Shown here in pieces: positions 25,314 to 34,613 of a stretch of DNA of 64,000 nucleotides. The DNA comes from Shewanella corallii (GTDB lineage Bacteria; Pseudomonadota; Gammaproteobacteria; Enterobacterales; Shewanellaceae). The stretch spans positions 62,001 through 126,000 of the forward strand of contig NZ_JAKIKT010000004.1 in the NCBI RefSeq assembly GCF_023349125.1, in the 5' to 3' direction. Position numbers and translations under genes: made by a program. How positions within the stretch are numbered: position 1 is the first letter of the stretch; each line of letters starts with the position of its first letter. The notes under the pieces are model-generated. The model made no database searches and was not told the origin of the DNA. It saw nothing but the letters and a program-made list of their open reading frames with translations.

Positions 25314-26219
25314 TCAGTCTGCTATCACTCTTTCGTTTTGCAGCAGCTCTATCACAGCATCAAATCTCGCCGGCAGCTTACGCTGTCGCTTCACCACCAG
25401 ATAAAGGGACTCCGCCACCGCATTGGGGGTCTCGAGCAGCTGCAATTTATCGCTGTCACTGAACGCCTTTACGGCAGCGAGAGGCAACAAAGTAAATCCC
25501 AGCCCCTGTGAAACCGGCAATAATATCTGTGAGATTTGATTGATATATCCGGAAACTGACAACACTCTGAGATCCGCCTGTTGAAGTTCAGGCTCACCAC
25601 AACGCCCGGTAAAAATATCCAGATAGTGCCTGACATCCGGGTGCTCAATCAGCCCCAATCTCTGCATACTTTGCCAGGGAGACGACAAGGGCATACCAGC
25701 GGGAAACACCATACACAGAGGCTCGCGCCCCAGAGGGATAATGTCGAATTGATTGGGGTCAGGTTGCTGAGTCACTATGCCAAGATCCATCTCACCGGCA
25801 ATAACATTACTGAATATTTTGTGGTTGGGTGCAGCTTCCACCATCACATTCAAACCGGGCCAGGCTTGCTGTAGCTCCAGCAGTCTGGGGTAAAGCACCA
25901 ATGCCTGTGAGCCAGAGCAGGCAAGTCGAATATCGCCCTTGCCCGGGTCATTCACACCCAGTGAGTCCAGCAATCTAGCCTCCTGCTCCTCCAGAGACAA
26001 AGCATATTGGTATACCGCAAGGCCCTGCTCTGTCAGTTCAAATCCTTTATTGATACGGTTTAACAAAGAGTAGCCACAGGCTTGCTCCAGCTTTTTAATA
26101 TGCTGACTGACGCCGGGTTGCGTCATGTACAGAAGTTCAGCCGTGCGGGTAAAGTGCTTCTGTTCCACCAGCACTTTAAATGTGGTCAACCATTGGATAT
26201 TCAGCATCAGCCAAGCCAT
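25314..26219 (-). CDS. LysR-family transcriptional regulator
   Basis: 301 residues. Winged helix 'FKVLVEQKHFTRTAELLYMTQPGVSQHIKKLE' class region at about 14-46 and a periplasmic-binding-like effector domain about 95-295 ('MDLGIVTQQPDPNQFDIIPL'). Start may be ATG 26219 or ATG 26207; neither has a good SD. Divergent from the patatin-like gene at 26390, with inverted repeats in between (26218-26266), so that gene is the likely target along with itself. The inducer is unknown. Confidence 0.9.
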   Translation of the reverse strand: MAWLMLNIQWLTTFKVLVEQKHFTRTAELLYMTQPGVSQHIKKLEQACGYSLLNRINKGFELTEQGLAVYQYALSLEEQEARLLDSLGVNDPGKGDIRLACSGSQALVLYPRLLELQQAWPGLNVMVEAAPNHKIFSNVIAGEMDLGIVTQQPDPNQFDIIPLGREPLCMVFPAGMPLSSPWQSMQRLGLIEHPDVRHYLDIFTGRCGEPELQQADLRVLSVSGYINQISQILLPVSQGLGFTLLPLAAVKAFSDSDKLQLLETPNAVAESLYLVVKRQRKLPARFDAVIELLQNERVIAD

Positions 26220-26266
26220 AACTCAAAGTTATTAAAATACTCATTGATGATAACTCCAGTTTGAGT
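26218..26266. promoter_or_regulatory. Candidate LysR operator in the lysR/patatin gap
   Basis: Perfect palindrome ATAACT-CAA-AGTTAT (26218-26232) covers the lysR start codon, and ACTCAAA (26221-26227) recurs inverted as TTTGAGT at 26260-26266. Arrangement suits autorepression and activation of the divergent gene; inferred. Confidence 0.4.
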
Positions 26267-26389
26267 GAGGTACCAAGGTGCAGTGCTGTTTAACGTTATT
26301 GGGCGCAGCATTTTCATCAGCCCCGATATACAATTCCTGCACAGATACCCATCCAGCTAAACAAGAATGGGACAAAGGAGAGGGACATA

Positions 26390-27247
26390 ATGGAGTCAGT
26401 AGGAAAGTCAGCATTGATTGTCGAAGGAGGCGCCACCCGTGGTATATGGTCATGTGGCATTCTGGATTACTTCATGCATCAGGATTTCAACCCCTTCGAT
26501 AGCTTTTGGGGCGTATCGGCCGGGGCCAGTAATCTTGCCGCCTTCCTCGCACAAATGCCGGGCCGTAATCTGAAGGTGTATGCCGACTACAGCTGTCGTA
26601 AAGAGTTTCTGACCCCGGGCAAATTTCTGTTGGGTGGAGACCTGATGGATCTGGATTGGATGTGGCAGATAACACTGAAAGATCTGGGAATAGATAAGCA
26701 GGTGCTGGCACAGGAAAAACGTCCCTTCTTTCTCGGCGTCACCCGCAGAGACACAGGCGAAAGTGAATATATCACGCCGTCACCGGACAAGCTGGCCGAA
26801 ACCATGAAGGCATCGAGCGCGGTTCCTATCGCCTACAGAAATGGCGTCCAACTGGGACAGCACAGATACGTAGATGGCGGCGTCAGTGATGCTATTCCCG
26901 TCGCCGAAGCCATCAGGCGTGGGGCCACTCAAATTATGGTGCTGCGCAGTCGTCCAGCCTCATACCGTAAGAGTGCGCCAGCGATACCGGGACTGATGAA
27001 ACCAATGTTGAAAGACGCCCCGGCACTGATCCCACTGATGCAGACCCGGCATATCCGCTACAACAAAACACTGGAGCTGATAGCCAATCCGCCTGCCGGC
27101 GTCAACATAGTTCAGATCTGCCCACCGGAAGGCTTCAAAGTAAAGCGTCTGGGCAATACTGCGGAAGATGTTAAAGCAGCGTATGAACTTGGCTATCAAG
27201 CGGGTTCCCGGGCAATACAGGCCTGGATTGAAGAAGCGGTAAGATAA
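26390..27247 (+). CDS. Patatin-like phospholipase (YjjU-like)
   Basis: 285 residues; AGGAGAGG shortly before ATG. The patatin features are in order: oxyanion loop 'EGGATRGIWSCGIL' (about 12-25), nucleophile elbow 'GVSAG' with S43, and the catalytic Asp in 'YVDGGVSDAIP' (about 160-170). No signal peptide, so a cytoplasmic or membrane-associated acyl hydrolase acting on phospholipids or fatty acyl esters. Similar in layout to E. coli YjjU. Divergent from a LysR gene; convergent with the C1q-like gene, separated by a terminator. Confidence 0.9.
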   Translation: MESVGKSALIVEGGATRGIWSCGILDYFMHQDFNPFDSFWGVSAGASNLAAFLAQMPGRNLKVYADYSCRKEFLTPGKFLLGGDLMDLDWMWQITLKDLGIDKQVLAQEKRPFFLGVTRRDTGESEYITPSPDKLAETMKASSAVPIAYRNGVQLGQHRYVDGGVSDAIPVAEAIRRGATQIMVLRSRPASYRKSAPAIPGLMKPMLKDAPALIPLMQTRHIRYNKTLELIANPPAGVNIVQICPPEGFKVKRLGNTAEDVKAAYELGYQAGSRAIQAWIEEAVR

Positions 27248-27251
27248 AAGA

Positions 27252-27276
27252 AAAACAGGGCCAAACGGCCCTGTTA
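27252..27276. terminator. Intrinsic terminator hairpin
   Basis: AAAACAGGGCC-AAAC-GGCCCTGTTAT between convergent genes; perfect nine-pair stem. Confidence 0.8.
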
Positions 27277-27279
27277 TAG

Positions 27280-27849
27280 TTATTGGAACAGACCACCCAG
27301 ATAGGTGATAAGCAATCTGTTCTGGTACTCATCGTTATAATTCCAGGCCGCAATGCTATAGGGAGCACGCTGGTAACGCGCCTGAATAAAGATGGTATCC
27401 CCCTGCTCCAGTTCCATAATGCTGTTAACCGCAGCTATGCCAGGAATCGCGCAGCCATAATTGGCAATATCGGCGAATGTCACAGGTCCAATAGCGTTAT
27501 TTCCACCAGGTGCGGCAGCATTGGGCAATGAGATGCCAATTCTTAATAGATAGTTATAGCCACAGGCACGTTGAGAGTATCTGGCATCAATGCTGTACAA
27601 GCCTGTCTGAGGAGCGGTGAACATATGAGAATTGGGGTCAAATGAGTAATTCACATTGATGTCAGCGTGGTTGTACTCCACCACCTTAATCCGACCATTA
27701 TTGGCTTCAGTCAATTCAGTCCCGGTAATCTTGGCATCCACAACAACTGTGTTGGGCAAGACATAAGAGTTGGCATTGGCGGTACCGGCAAATCCAAGTG
27801 CACCAATCACTGCCATCAGGGATATTCTTTTTATAGTGTTTTTAAACAT
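27280..27849 (-). CDS. Secreted protein with C1q-like jelly-roll domain
   Basis: 189 residues. Signal peptide 'RISLMAVIGALGFAGTANAN' (about 8-27). The mature part resembles C1q/TNF-like jelly rolls: 'FDPNSHMFTAPQTGLYSIDA' (about 71-90) corresponds to the family 'FxPxxGxFTAPxxGxYxF', and 'MELEQGDTIFIQARY' (about 143-157) to the conserved 'LxxGDxVxLxx'. C-terminal 'NRLLITYLG' fits the last strand. Bacterial members are secreted or spore-surface proteins, often trimeric. Role here unknown. Upstream gap is 420 bp. Confidence 0.7.
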   Translation of the reverse strand: MFKNTIKRISLMAVIGALGFAGTANANSYVLPNTVVVDAKITGTELTEANNGRIKVVEYNHADINVNYSFDPNSHMFTAPQTGLYSIDARYSQRACGYNYLLRIGISLPNAAAPGGNNAIGPVTFADIANYGCAIPGIAAVNSIMELEQGDTIFIQARYQRAPYSIAAWNYNDEYQNRLLITYLGGLFQ

Positions 27850-28095
27850 TGTTATCCGGCCTCCTGTTTACATTTAAGCAACACGGATCCTTGCACACAA
27901 AAACACCAAAAAACAACAGATAACACCAAGACCGCAGCGAAGCGCGACACAAATAACCACAAACAAATAATGGAATAAACAATCAAGTCAATAAGATGTG
28001 CCACCATTCAGGAGGAAATCAGCCTACGTTCACTAGTGTGAAATCATTGTTTTGGGTAAAAAAACAGACATAAAGCACACATTTTTTCGGGAGAC
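27850..28095. other. Non-coding stretch upstream of the C1q-like gene
   Basis: About 245 bp, rich in A and C on the plus strand (AAACACCAAAAAACAACAG and similar). Holds the promoter of the minus-strand gene. No small gene seen. Confidence 0.5.
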
Positions 28096-28123
28096 TTGCC
28101 TCACAACTTCTCAAGGGTAGAAT
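28096..28123 (+). promoter_or_regulatory. Putative promoter of the riboswitch/permease transcript
   Basis: TTGCCT (28096-28101), 16 bp, TAGAAT (28118-28123). Transcription would begin near 28130, some 15 bases before the riboswitch. Confidence 0.55.
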
Positions 28124-28145
28124 CCGCGCCAACAAAATTTATTGC

Positions 28146-28242
28146 GCTGTATAACCCTGGAAATTTGGTCCAGAAGTCTCTACCACAAGACCTAATCTTG
28201 TGACTACAGCACAGTCCTGTTCAGATCTTTTTCGATCTGAAC
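28146..28242 (+). ncRNA. Guanine-type purine riboswitch and following hairpin
   Basis: The aptamer spans 28146-28210. P1 pairs GCTGTA (28146-28151) with TACAGC (28205-28210). P2 is CTGGA/TCCAG with loop AATTTGG. The junction reads TCTCTACC. P3 is CACAAG/CTTGTG with loop ACCTAAT. After P3 comes A-C-T-A, so the base equal to position 74 of the xpt aptamer is C (28204), the guanine/hypoxanthine form; adenine switches have U. A perfect nine-pair hairpin GTTCAGATC/GATCTGAAC follows at 28219-28242 but has no T-run, so control may not be by simple termination. The next gene is a purine permease, as expected. Confidence 0.93.
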
Positions 28243-28275
28243 TCCAGTGTTATCTGCCAATAAATTACTCCATCA

Positions 28276-29667
28276 ATGACAGATATGGGCATTACTGTGG
28301 CACTGGAAACTCTCCTCAATCGCGCCGGCACCAATCCGGTTCTGGACTCCACCTTTAAACTCACCGAGCGCAAAGCCAAAGTAGGCACAGAGCTCTACGC
28401 CGGCTTTATCACTTTTCTGGCCATGAGCTACATTCTGGCGGTTAACCCAGCCATATTGGGTGGGATTCCCGGGATGGATAAGGGGGCGATATTTACCGCC
28501 ACGGCCATCGCGGCAGCCATCGCGACTCTGATTATGGGGATCTGGGGTAACTATCCTGTGATGCTGGCTCCCGGCATGAGTATGAATGGCTTTTTCAAAG
28601 GGATGCTGCTGTCCAGTTCTGTCGCTTTGCTTTGGCACGAAGCTCTATTTGGCATCTTCCTGTCCGGCGTGATCTACCTGATCTTCTCACTGACCCGTAT
28701 ACGCAAGCAGATGATCGAGTCGATCCCCGAAGATCTCAAGCTGGCAATTACCGTATCTCTGGGCCTGTTTATTGCGTTCCTGGGGTTGAAGAATGCCGGC
28801 ATCATTGTCTCCAATCCCATAATTCTGGTGAGTATGGGGGATATCAAAACCCCGCAGGTGGCCATCGCCTTTATCAGCTTATTTGTCGCAGTGGGCTGCA
28901 TGGTGCGCAATGTTAAGCTGGCAACCTTTATCGCCTTTATGACCTCAATTTTGCTGACTCTGGCCAGTGACGCAGTACTGGGTACCAACTATGCCCCTAT
29001 CCCGGACCAGTGGTTTTCGGCACCACCAAGCATGGCCCCCAGCTTTGGAGCCGTATTTAACTTTGAGTTTTTGACCGCTGACAAGCTGTTTGACCTGCTG
29101 TTTATTGTGATTATTTTCTTTATCGTCGACTTCTTTGATGGCCTGTCCACCATAGTGGGGGTTGGCAAGGACGCGGGTATTATCGACAAAGACGGGAAGG
29201 TGCCCAACGCCCGGGCAGCCCTGGTTGCCGACGCCGGCGGTACAGTGATTGGCAGTGTGCTGGGTACAACCTCAATCACCTGTTTCTCTGAGTCAGGCAT
29301 TGCTTCAGCTCAGGGGGCAAAAACTGGACTGGCTGCGGTCGCCACGGCTGCCTTATTCCTGCTGGCGTTATTCTGCTACCCGGTGTTCTCCATGTTCTCT
29401 ACCGCGATTGTGGCACCGGCCATGATAGTGGTGGGGATTTACATGGTGGGCCGCCTGGGCCAGATCCAATGGCACCAAAAGGAGTCCTGTGTCGCGGCCT
29501 TCTTCACCATAATGTTCACTATTCTCAGCTTCTCCCCTGCCAACGGCATGGCCATGGGCTTTATCAGCTACGCCTTTGCCATGCTGGTGGCAGGCAAGGG
29601 ACGTCAGGTTCACCCTATCATCTATGCCCTGAGCCTAATCTTTATTGCTTATCTGGTGATGTTGTAA
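28276..29667 (+). CDS. NCS2-family guanine/hypoxanthine permease (AzgA/PbuG subgroup)
   Basis: 463 residues, twelve or more membrane spans. AzgA-group features: 'FKLTERKAKVGTELYAGFITF' class start (cut), 'FLAMSYILAVNPAIL' (about 50-64), 'MLAPGMSMNGFF' (about 97-108), 'DFFDGLSTIVGV' (about 285-296) and 'GSVLGTTSITCFSESGIASA' (about 325-344). It imports a purine base with a proton. Placed under a guanine riboswitch, so guanine or hypoxanthine is the likely substrate. No SD is seen before ATG 28276; a start slightly downstream is possible. Confidence 0.93.
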   Translation: MTDMGITVALETLLNRAGTNPVLDSTFKLTERKAKVGTELYAGFITFLAMSYILAVNPAILGGIPGMDKGAIFTATAIAAAIATLIMGIWGNYPVMLAPGMSMNGFFKGMLLSSSVALLWHEALFGIFLSGVIYLIFSLTRIRKQMIESIPEDLKLAITVSLGLFIAFLGLKNAGIIVSNPIILVSMGDIKTPQVAIAFISLFVAVGCMVRNVKLATFIAFMTSILLTLASDAVLGTNYAPIPDQWFSAPPSMAPSFGAVFNFEFLTADKLFDLLFIVIIFFIVDFFDGLSTIVGVGKDAGIIDKDGKVPNARAALVADAGGTVIGSVLGTTSITCFSESGIASAQGAKTGLAAVATAALFLLALFCYPVFSMFSTAIVAPAMIVVGIYMVGRLGQIQWHQKESCVAAFFTIMFTILSFSPANGMAMGFISYAFAMLVAGKGRQVHPIIYALSLIFIAYLVML

Positions 29668-29699
29668 TCCCACCTGCCACCACTGGCAAAAATTCTGTT

Positions 29700-29731
29700 T
29701 AAAGGGCTGCAATTGCAGCCCTTTCTTTTTC
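29700..29731 (+). terminator. Intrinsic terminator after the permease
   Basis: AAAGGGCTGC-AATT-GCAGCCCTTTCTTTTT, perfect ten-pair stem with T-rich tail. Confidence 0.93.
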
Positions 29732-29837
29732 CAGTCTTGACTACACTTTAGGTTGGCATCTGCATGGAATAAGGCCGTGCGCTTGCGCTCATCAGAAAAA
29801 CTTGTGAATTCATTACTATCAGGGACAGGAGCCAAAC

Positions 29838-32591
29838 ATGATGTGGTTTGGAAATAAAACTCAGGATTTAACATCACAAATCAAATCCTTACCTAATGAA
29901 ATTCAGTCATCTGTTGCCCTCTGTAGCCTTGATGCACAAGGCCGCATTATCGCCACAACAGACCTGATGGAGTCCTACCTGCAAACCCGCACCGATAAGC
30001 TGAGCGGCGTTTCCCTGCTGGATAAACTTGAATCGCAAATAGAGACCAGCTGGCTTGCAATGACCCGTAAATTGCCGGCCTCCTTTGAAGTCAGCCGCAA
30101 CAGTGCCTCATACCAACTGGATATCAGCAGCGACCCATTAAAAGGCCACTATCTGGGGGTGCTCACCCGTAAAACCGATGCAGAGGAAAAGCAGGACGAC
30201 AGCCTTGAAGACGCGGTCAACGCCTGTTTTGGTGTGGCACACTATGCCCCGGATGGCACCCTGATTTCAGCCAATCGCGGATTCGAGCAGGTTGTTGGCA
30301 GGGATACGCAATCACATCACTGCAACTTCGTCGCATTCAGTAGCCAGCCCCAGCAGGAAGCTATGTCACAGCTCTGGGCATCCCTTATTCCAGGTGAAGC
30401 TCATCAGGATCTGCTGCAATGGCAAACTCCTGATGGCAAGCGCATCTGGGTACAATCCAGCCTGATCCCGGACGTCGACGATAACCTCAATATTGTCCGG
30501 GTTCGCCAATTTATCAGCGATATGACTCAGATGGTGGAAAGTCAGCAGGAGGCAGGTTGGCAACTGGGTGCCATTTCCCAGTCACAGGCTGTCATTGAGT
30601 TTGATACCCAAGGCAATATTCTTACCGCCAACAGCAATTTTCTCAGCGCTATGGGATATCAGCTGACCCAGATTCAGGGGCAACACCACAGAATCTTTAT
30701 GCCAGCGGAAGATGCCGCCAAACCCGACTACCAGAACTTCTGGGCGAACCTCGCCAGAGGCCAGTATTTCTCTGGTGAATTTCGCCGTAAAGACAGTCAG
30801 GGAAGAGATGTCTGGATACAGGCCTCCTATAACCCCATCAAAAATGACGATGGACAGGTCGTCAAAGTGATCAAGTTCGCTGCGGATATTACTGAGCAAA
30901 AACAGAAGAGCGTTGACTATCAGGGCAAAATCGACGCCATCAACCGCTCTCAGGCGGTGATTGAGTTCACCCCGGAGGGGCTGATCCTCACCGCCAATGA
31001 CAACTTTCTCGGCGCCATGGGCTACTCAATGGAGCAGATTAAAGGCAAACACCACAGAACCTTTATGCCCGCTGAAGCTGCTGCATCCCCCGAATACCAG
31101 AAGTTCTGGGAGGATCTGGCCAGCGGCAGCTTCCAACAGGGTGAATTTCGCAGGGTTAACAGTCGGGGCCAGGATATCTGGATTCAGGCATCCTACAATC
31201 CCATCCTGGACAACCAGGGCAGAGTGGTGAAAGTGGTCAAGTTTGCCACTGACATTACCGCCCAAAAGCTGAAAAATGCCGACTTTGAAGGTCAAATCAA
31301 GGCTATTGGCAGGTCCCAGGCCGTTATTGAATTTACACCGGATGGCACCATACTCGACGCCAACGATAACTTCCTGGCCGCTCTGGGCTATCGGCTCGAT
31401 GAGATCAAAGGTAAGCATCACAGGACCTTTGTCAGTGAAACCGAACGGAGCAGCGAAGAGTACAAGCAATTTTGGGCCGATTTGGGCAAAGGCAAGTTCG
31501 CCAGTGGTGAGTTTATGCGGGTGGACAAGCAGGGCAATGAAATCTGGATTCAGGCCTCTTATAATCCAATCCTGGACAATCAGGGGCAAGTGCTGAAAGT
31601 CGTCAAATATGCTTCTGATATTACCGCTCAGAAGCAAGCGGTGAAGAGCATTATGCACTCTGTCATGGCCATGTCCCGTGGCGACCTTACCTGCAAACTC
31701 CCCACTGACTTGGAAGGCGAGTTTGGCAAACTGGCCATCTCTATGAACACCCTGCTGGATGAGCTTTCCACCATGGTGACTCAAATCCGCGAAGCATCAG
31801 AAAACGTGATGCAGGCTTCAAGCGAAATAACGCAGGCCAACACTGATCTCAGCCAGAGAACTGAGTCTCAGGCAGCTGGTCTTCAGCAAACAGCCGCCGC
31901 TATGGAGAGCCTGACCAAGCTGGTGTCAGGCAATGCCGGACAGGCATCTGAAGCAACCCGGGAGTCTGATGAAATAGCCAAACGCGCCAAAGAGGGCCAA
32001 CTGGTTGTGGGTAATACCATCCAGGCTATGGACAATATTCAGTCCTCAAGTAAGAGCATTGCTGACATCATTGCTGTGATTGATGAGATTGCGTTCCAGA
32101 CCAATCTACTGGCTCTGAACGCTTCAGTCGAAGCAGCCCGGGCGGGCGAGCTGGGACGGGGATTTGCCGTGGTAGCCGCTGAGGTCCGCAATCTTGCCCA
32201 ACGTAGTGCCAACTCCGCCAAGGAGATCAAGGAGCTGATCAACAAGAGCGTCGACGCGGTCGACAACGGCAGCGTACTGGTCGCCCGTTCCGGAGAAACT
32301 TTCGCTCAACTGGTCGCTGCAGTTGAAAACATCACTGTCATGGTCAACAACATAGACGAAGGCAGCCAGGAACAGGCGAAGGGAATCAATGAAATCAACA
32401 CAGCGGTTTCAAACATGGACAGTATGGTGCAGCAGAATGTCTCCATGGTGGAGCAAGCCTCTGTCGCCAGTCAGTCACTGAAGGAACAAGCTGAGAGCCT
32501 GCTTGAGCGGGTAGCCTTCTTCAGTACCGCCTCTCCCAATCAACTATCGAGAACAGGCAATACCGTAGCGCTGCGCAGAGCCGGAAGTTAA
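29838..32591 (+). CDS. Cytoplasmic methyl-accepting chemotaxis protein with tandem PAS domains (BdlA-like)
   Basis: 917 residues; no membrane helix, so a soluble receptor. Residues about 1-115 are PAS-like and degenerate, about 130-235 a further PAS, then three closely similar PAS units (about 240-610) with exact 122-residue spacing, each with 'SQAVIEF', 'HHR(I/T)F' and 'IQASYNPI'. A HAMP-like linker ('[21 protein letters not shown]', about 613-633, cut) leads to a signalling domain with hairpin tip '[20 protein letters not shown]' near 750-770 that binds CheW/CheA. The PAS repeats resemble haem or FAD redox sensors of the BdlA/Aer type; the 'H-H' pair in each unit might bind haem, which is inference. 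Strong SD (CAGGAG). Confidence 0.93.
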   Translation: MMWFGNKTQDLTSQIKSLPNEIQSSVALCSLDAQGRIIATTDLMESYLQTRTDKLSGVSLLDKLESQIETSWLAMTRKLPASFEVSRNSASYQLDISSDPLKGHYLGVLTRKTDAEEKQDDSLEDAVNACFGVAHYAPDGTLISANRGFEQVVGRDTQSHHCNFVAFSSQPQQEAMSQLWASLIPGEAHQDLLQWQTPDGKRIWVQSSLIPDVDDNLNIVRVRQFISDMTQMVESQQEAGWQLGAISQSQAVIEFDTQGNILTANSNFLSAMGYQLTQIQGQHHRIFMPAEDAAKPDYQNFWANLARGQYFSGEFRRKDSQGRDVWIQASYNPIKNDDGQVVKVIKFAADITEQKQKSVDYQGKIDAINRSQAVIEFTPEGLILTANDNFLGAMGYSMEQIKGKHHRTFMPAEAAASPEYQKFWEDLASGSFQQGEFRRVNSRGQDIWIQASYNPILDNQGRVVKVVKFATDITAQKLKNADFEGQIKAIGRSQAVIEFTPDGTILDANDNFLAALGYRLDEIKGKHHRTFVSETERSSEEYKQFWADLGKGKFASGEFMRVDKQGNEIWIQASYNPILDNQGQVLKVVKYASDITAQKQAVKSIMHSVMAMSRGDLTCKLPTDLEGEFGKLAISMNTLLDELSTMVTQIREASENVMQASSEITQANTDLSQRTESQAAGLQQTAAAMESLTKLVSGNAGQASEATRESDEIAKRAKEGQLVVGNTIQAMDNIQSSSKSIADIIAVIDEIAFQTNLLALNASVEAARAGELGRGFAVVAAEVRNLAQRSANSAKEIKELINKSVDAVDNGSVLVARSGETFAQLVAAVENITVMVNNIDEGSQEQAKGINEINTAVSNMDSMVQQNVSMVEQASVASQSLKEQAESLLERVAFFSTASPNQLSRTGNTVALRRAGS
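30582..31679 (+). repeat. Three tandem PAS-encoding units, exact 366-bp period
   Basis: The codon for the conserved Ser of 'SQAVIEF' lies at 30582, 30948 and 31314, each 366 bp apart (122 codons). The units are similar at DNA level, so they arose by in-frame duplication and could recombine with each other. Confidence 0.95.
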
Positions 32592-33889
32592 TCAGGTCTG
32601 TTAATGGGAGTCGGCCTGACCTCAATCTTATCAGGCCGATTTCCCTCCAGCGACAGGATAGTGAACTGCCAGTTTTGCCAGGTATAGGTATTCCCCACCT
32701 CAGGCATGCCTCCGAAACACCACATCAACATGCCGCTCAGGGTGTGATATCCATGCTCCTGTTCATCGGGTAAAGACTCCAACTCCAATAAGTCCTTCAA
32801 TACCAATACCGGGATCATGCTGTTCATGGTCCAACTGCCATCAGTATTTCGCTCCGACCATACACTGGTCGATGACTTATCTTTAAACTCTCCGGCCAGG
32901 GCTTCAAGCAGATCTTTATGGGTCACTATCCCTTGCAGATCGCCATATTCATCCACTACAAACACCAAGTGCTCACCACTGTGTCGGAAGAACTCGAGCA
33001 ACTGAGTACCAGTCCAGCTTTCAGGGATAAAGACAGGCTTGCAGACAAGAGTCCCAAGTTCACGGGTGTCATTGCCACCGTTCAGCTTAAAGCTCAGCAG
33101 CTGCTTGGCAGATAGCACCCCAATCGGGCTATCTATATCTCCTTCAATCACGGGAAAACGTTCATGTTCACAGGAGATCAGTTTACTGAGGTTATCATCA
33201 AGCCCTTTACTCATATCGAATGCCAGTATCTCACTTCTCGGGGTCATCAATGACGATACCCTGCGGTCATCCAGGTGAAACACATTGCGAACCATATCCC
33301 GCTCTCCTGCGTCAACCGCACCGGCCTGAGCCCCCTCATTGATCAGAGCAAAGATATCTTCTTCGGTGACCCCCTCCTGTGCTGCATCACCTTTACCCAA
33401 GATTCTCAGGGCTAGCTCTGTAGACCAGGCCAACAGAGACACAAAGGGTTTCGATAGTGTCGACAACAAGGTCAGAGGCCTTGCCATCAAACGGGCAAAG
33501 AACTCAGGACTGAGCTGCGCCAGACGTTTGGGAACCAGTTCACCGACGACAATAGACAAATAAGTGATACCCAACACCACTACGGCAGTGGATGCCATAG
33601 AAGCGGTTTTTTCTGCCATGCCCCACTGCACCATATGGTCTGCGAGGGGAGCCGCCAATGCCGCTTCACCATAGATACCATTGAGCAATCCTATGGCTGT
33701 AATACCGATTTGTACCGTTGACAGAAACCGGGTTGGTTCCTGCCCCAGCGCCATGGCAGCGGCTGCTCCTGCATCACCTTTATCCGCCAGCTTTTGAAGC
33801 CGGCCCTTTCTCGCTGAAACCAGGGCTATTTCAGACATGGCAAAGGCGCCATTGAGCAGGATTAACAGCAGCAGAATAAGCAGATCCAT
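32588..33889 (-). CDS. HlyC/CorC-family membrane protein (DUF21-CBS-CorC_HlyC)
   Basis: 433 residues from ATG 33889 with GGAAG five bases before. N-terminal DUF21 membrane domain with about four helices ('[20 protein letters not shown]', about 12-31, is the family start), then two CBS domains (about 205-330; '[12 protein letters not shown]', '[20 protein letters not shown]'), and a C-terminal transporter-associated domain (about 345-430). Members transport or regulate Mg or Co, or affect sodium tolerance; CorC-like proteins bind ATP-Mg at the CBS pair. Its stop overlaps the end of the chemoreceptor gene by 4 bp in convergent orientation. Confidence 0.92.
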   Translation of the reverse strand: MDLLILLLLILLNGAFAMSEIALVSARKGRLQKLADKGDAGAAAAMALGQEPTRFLSTVQIGITAIGLLNGIYGEAALAAPLADHMVQWGMAEKTASMASTAVVVLGITYLSIVVGELVPKRLAQLSPEFFARLMARPLTLLSTLSKPFVSLLAWSTELALRILGKGDAAQEGVTEEDIFALINEGAQAGAVDAGERDMVRNVFHLDDRRVSSLMTPRSEILAFDMSKGLDDNLSKLISCEHERFPVIEGDIDSPIGVLSAKQLLSFKLNGGNDTRELGTLVCKPVFIPESWTGTQLLEFFRHSGEHLVFVVDEYGDLQGIVTHKDLLEALAGEFKDKSSTSVWSERNTDGSWTMNSMIPVLVLKDLLELESLPDEQEHGYHTLSGMLMWCFGGMPEVGNTYTWQNWQFTILSLEGNRPDKIEVRPTPINRPD

Positions 33890-33901
33890 AGGGACTTCCA
33901 A

Positions 33902-34190
33902 GTGGGATAACTTTCGCCAATCACTTTGGCTTAAGCAGACGCAAAGCTAAAGTGATTGTTTGTTTAATGTGCGCCTGATAACAATTTCAGCCGCCTGAAA
34001 GCGCAGCGCCGCGACTCTTGCAGTGCGCAGCCATCTCTTGCCTGTTAATGCCCCGGCAGTGCTTCAGCTTTAGCCACTGTCTTATAAGATGTTTTGCTGG
34101 AAAGTCAGTTTGGTAATCCAGACTTACGGGTAATTGTCCCGGCCGGAGAAGATGTGTCATAACAGCTGTTTTTCACCAGAGGGCTCGATA
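33902..34190. other. Non-coding stretch
   Basis: About 290 bp between the CorC-like gene and the DUF3592 gene; must hold divergent promoters. I see no clear site, repeat or small gene. Confidence 0.5.
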
Positions 34191-34613
34191 ATGAAAGTAA
34201 CCGGAATGCTGAATATATTTATTGTGATAGGCATTTTACTGATGGCGCTGGGCATTTATCTGTTTACAAAAACCCAGGAATTTATCGACAGAGCCGTTCC
34301 GGTGCAGGGAGTCGTTGTCGAATTGGTTGATACAGGTGAAGGCAGTATGGCTCCCGTAGTGGAGTATAGGGACGAGGCAGGCCAGCAACATGTATTCAAA
34401 TCCAATACAAGTTCCAAGCCGCCATCCCATGAAGAGGGCGAAACTGTTCTGGTGCTTTATGACCCATCAGCAGAAGACGCCCCCTCAACCGCCAAGATAC
34501 GTTCAACACTGCATCTTTGGGGGTTAAGTTACTTCTTTCTCGGCTTTGGAGCCTTATGGCTGCTGATTGGTGGAGGGGCCCGCATCGCCGTAAGCAAGCA
34601 GAGCCCGCGTTAA
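34191..34613 (+). CDS. DUF3592 membrane protein
   Basis: 140 residues from ATG 34191 (GAGGG before it). Membrane helix near 7-25, a beta-rich domain about 30-105 with 'QGVVVELVDTGEGSMAPVVEY' class segment (cut) and 'GETVLVLYDPSAEDAP', then a second helix about 108-130. This is the DUF3592 layout. Function unknown. Its stop codon overlaps the stop codon of the convergent protease gene. Confidence 0.85.
   Translation: MKVTGMLNIFIVIGILLMALGIYLFTKTQEFIDRAVPVQGVVVELVDTGEGSMAPVVEYRDEAGQQHVFKSNTSSKPPSHEEGETVLVLYDPSAEDAPSTAKIRSTLHLWGLSYFFLGFGALWLLIGGGARIAVSKQSPR

Noticed and set aside
28219..28242. Hairpin after the riboswitch as an intrinsic terminator
   Set aside because: Stem is perfect but no T-run follows, so it was not called a terminator.
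30582..31679. Regular repeats considered as a CRISPR-like array
   Set aside because: Units are 366 bp, coding and contiguous, with no short repeats or unique spacers.
31026..31784. Long open frame opposite the chemoreceptor PAS repeats
   Set aside because: Its length comes from the repeated codon pattern of the PAS units on the other strand; no independent support.
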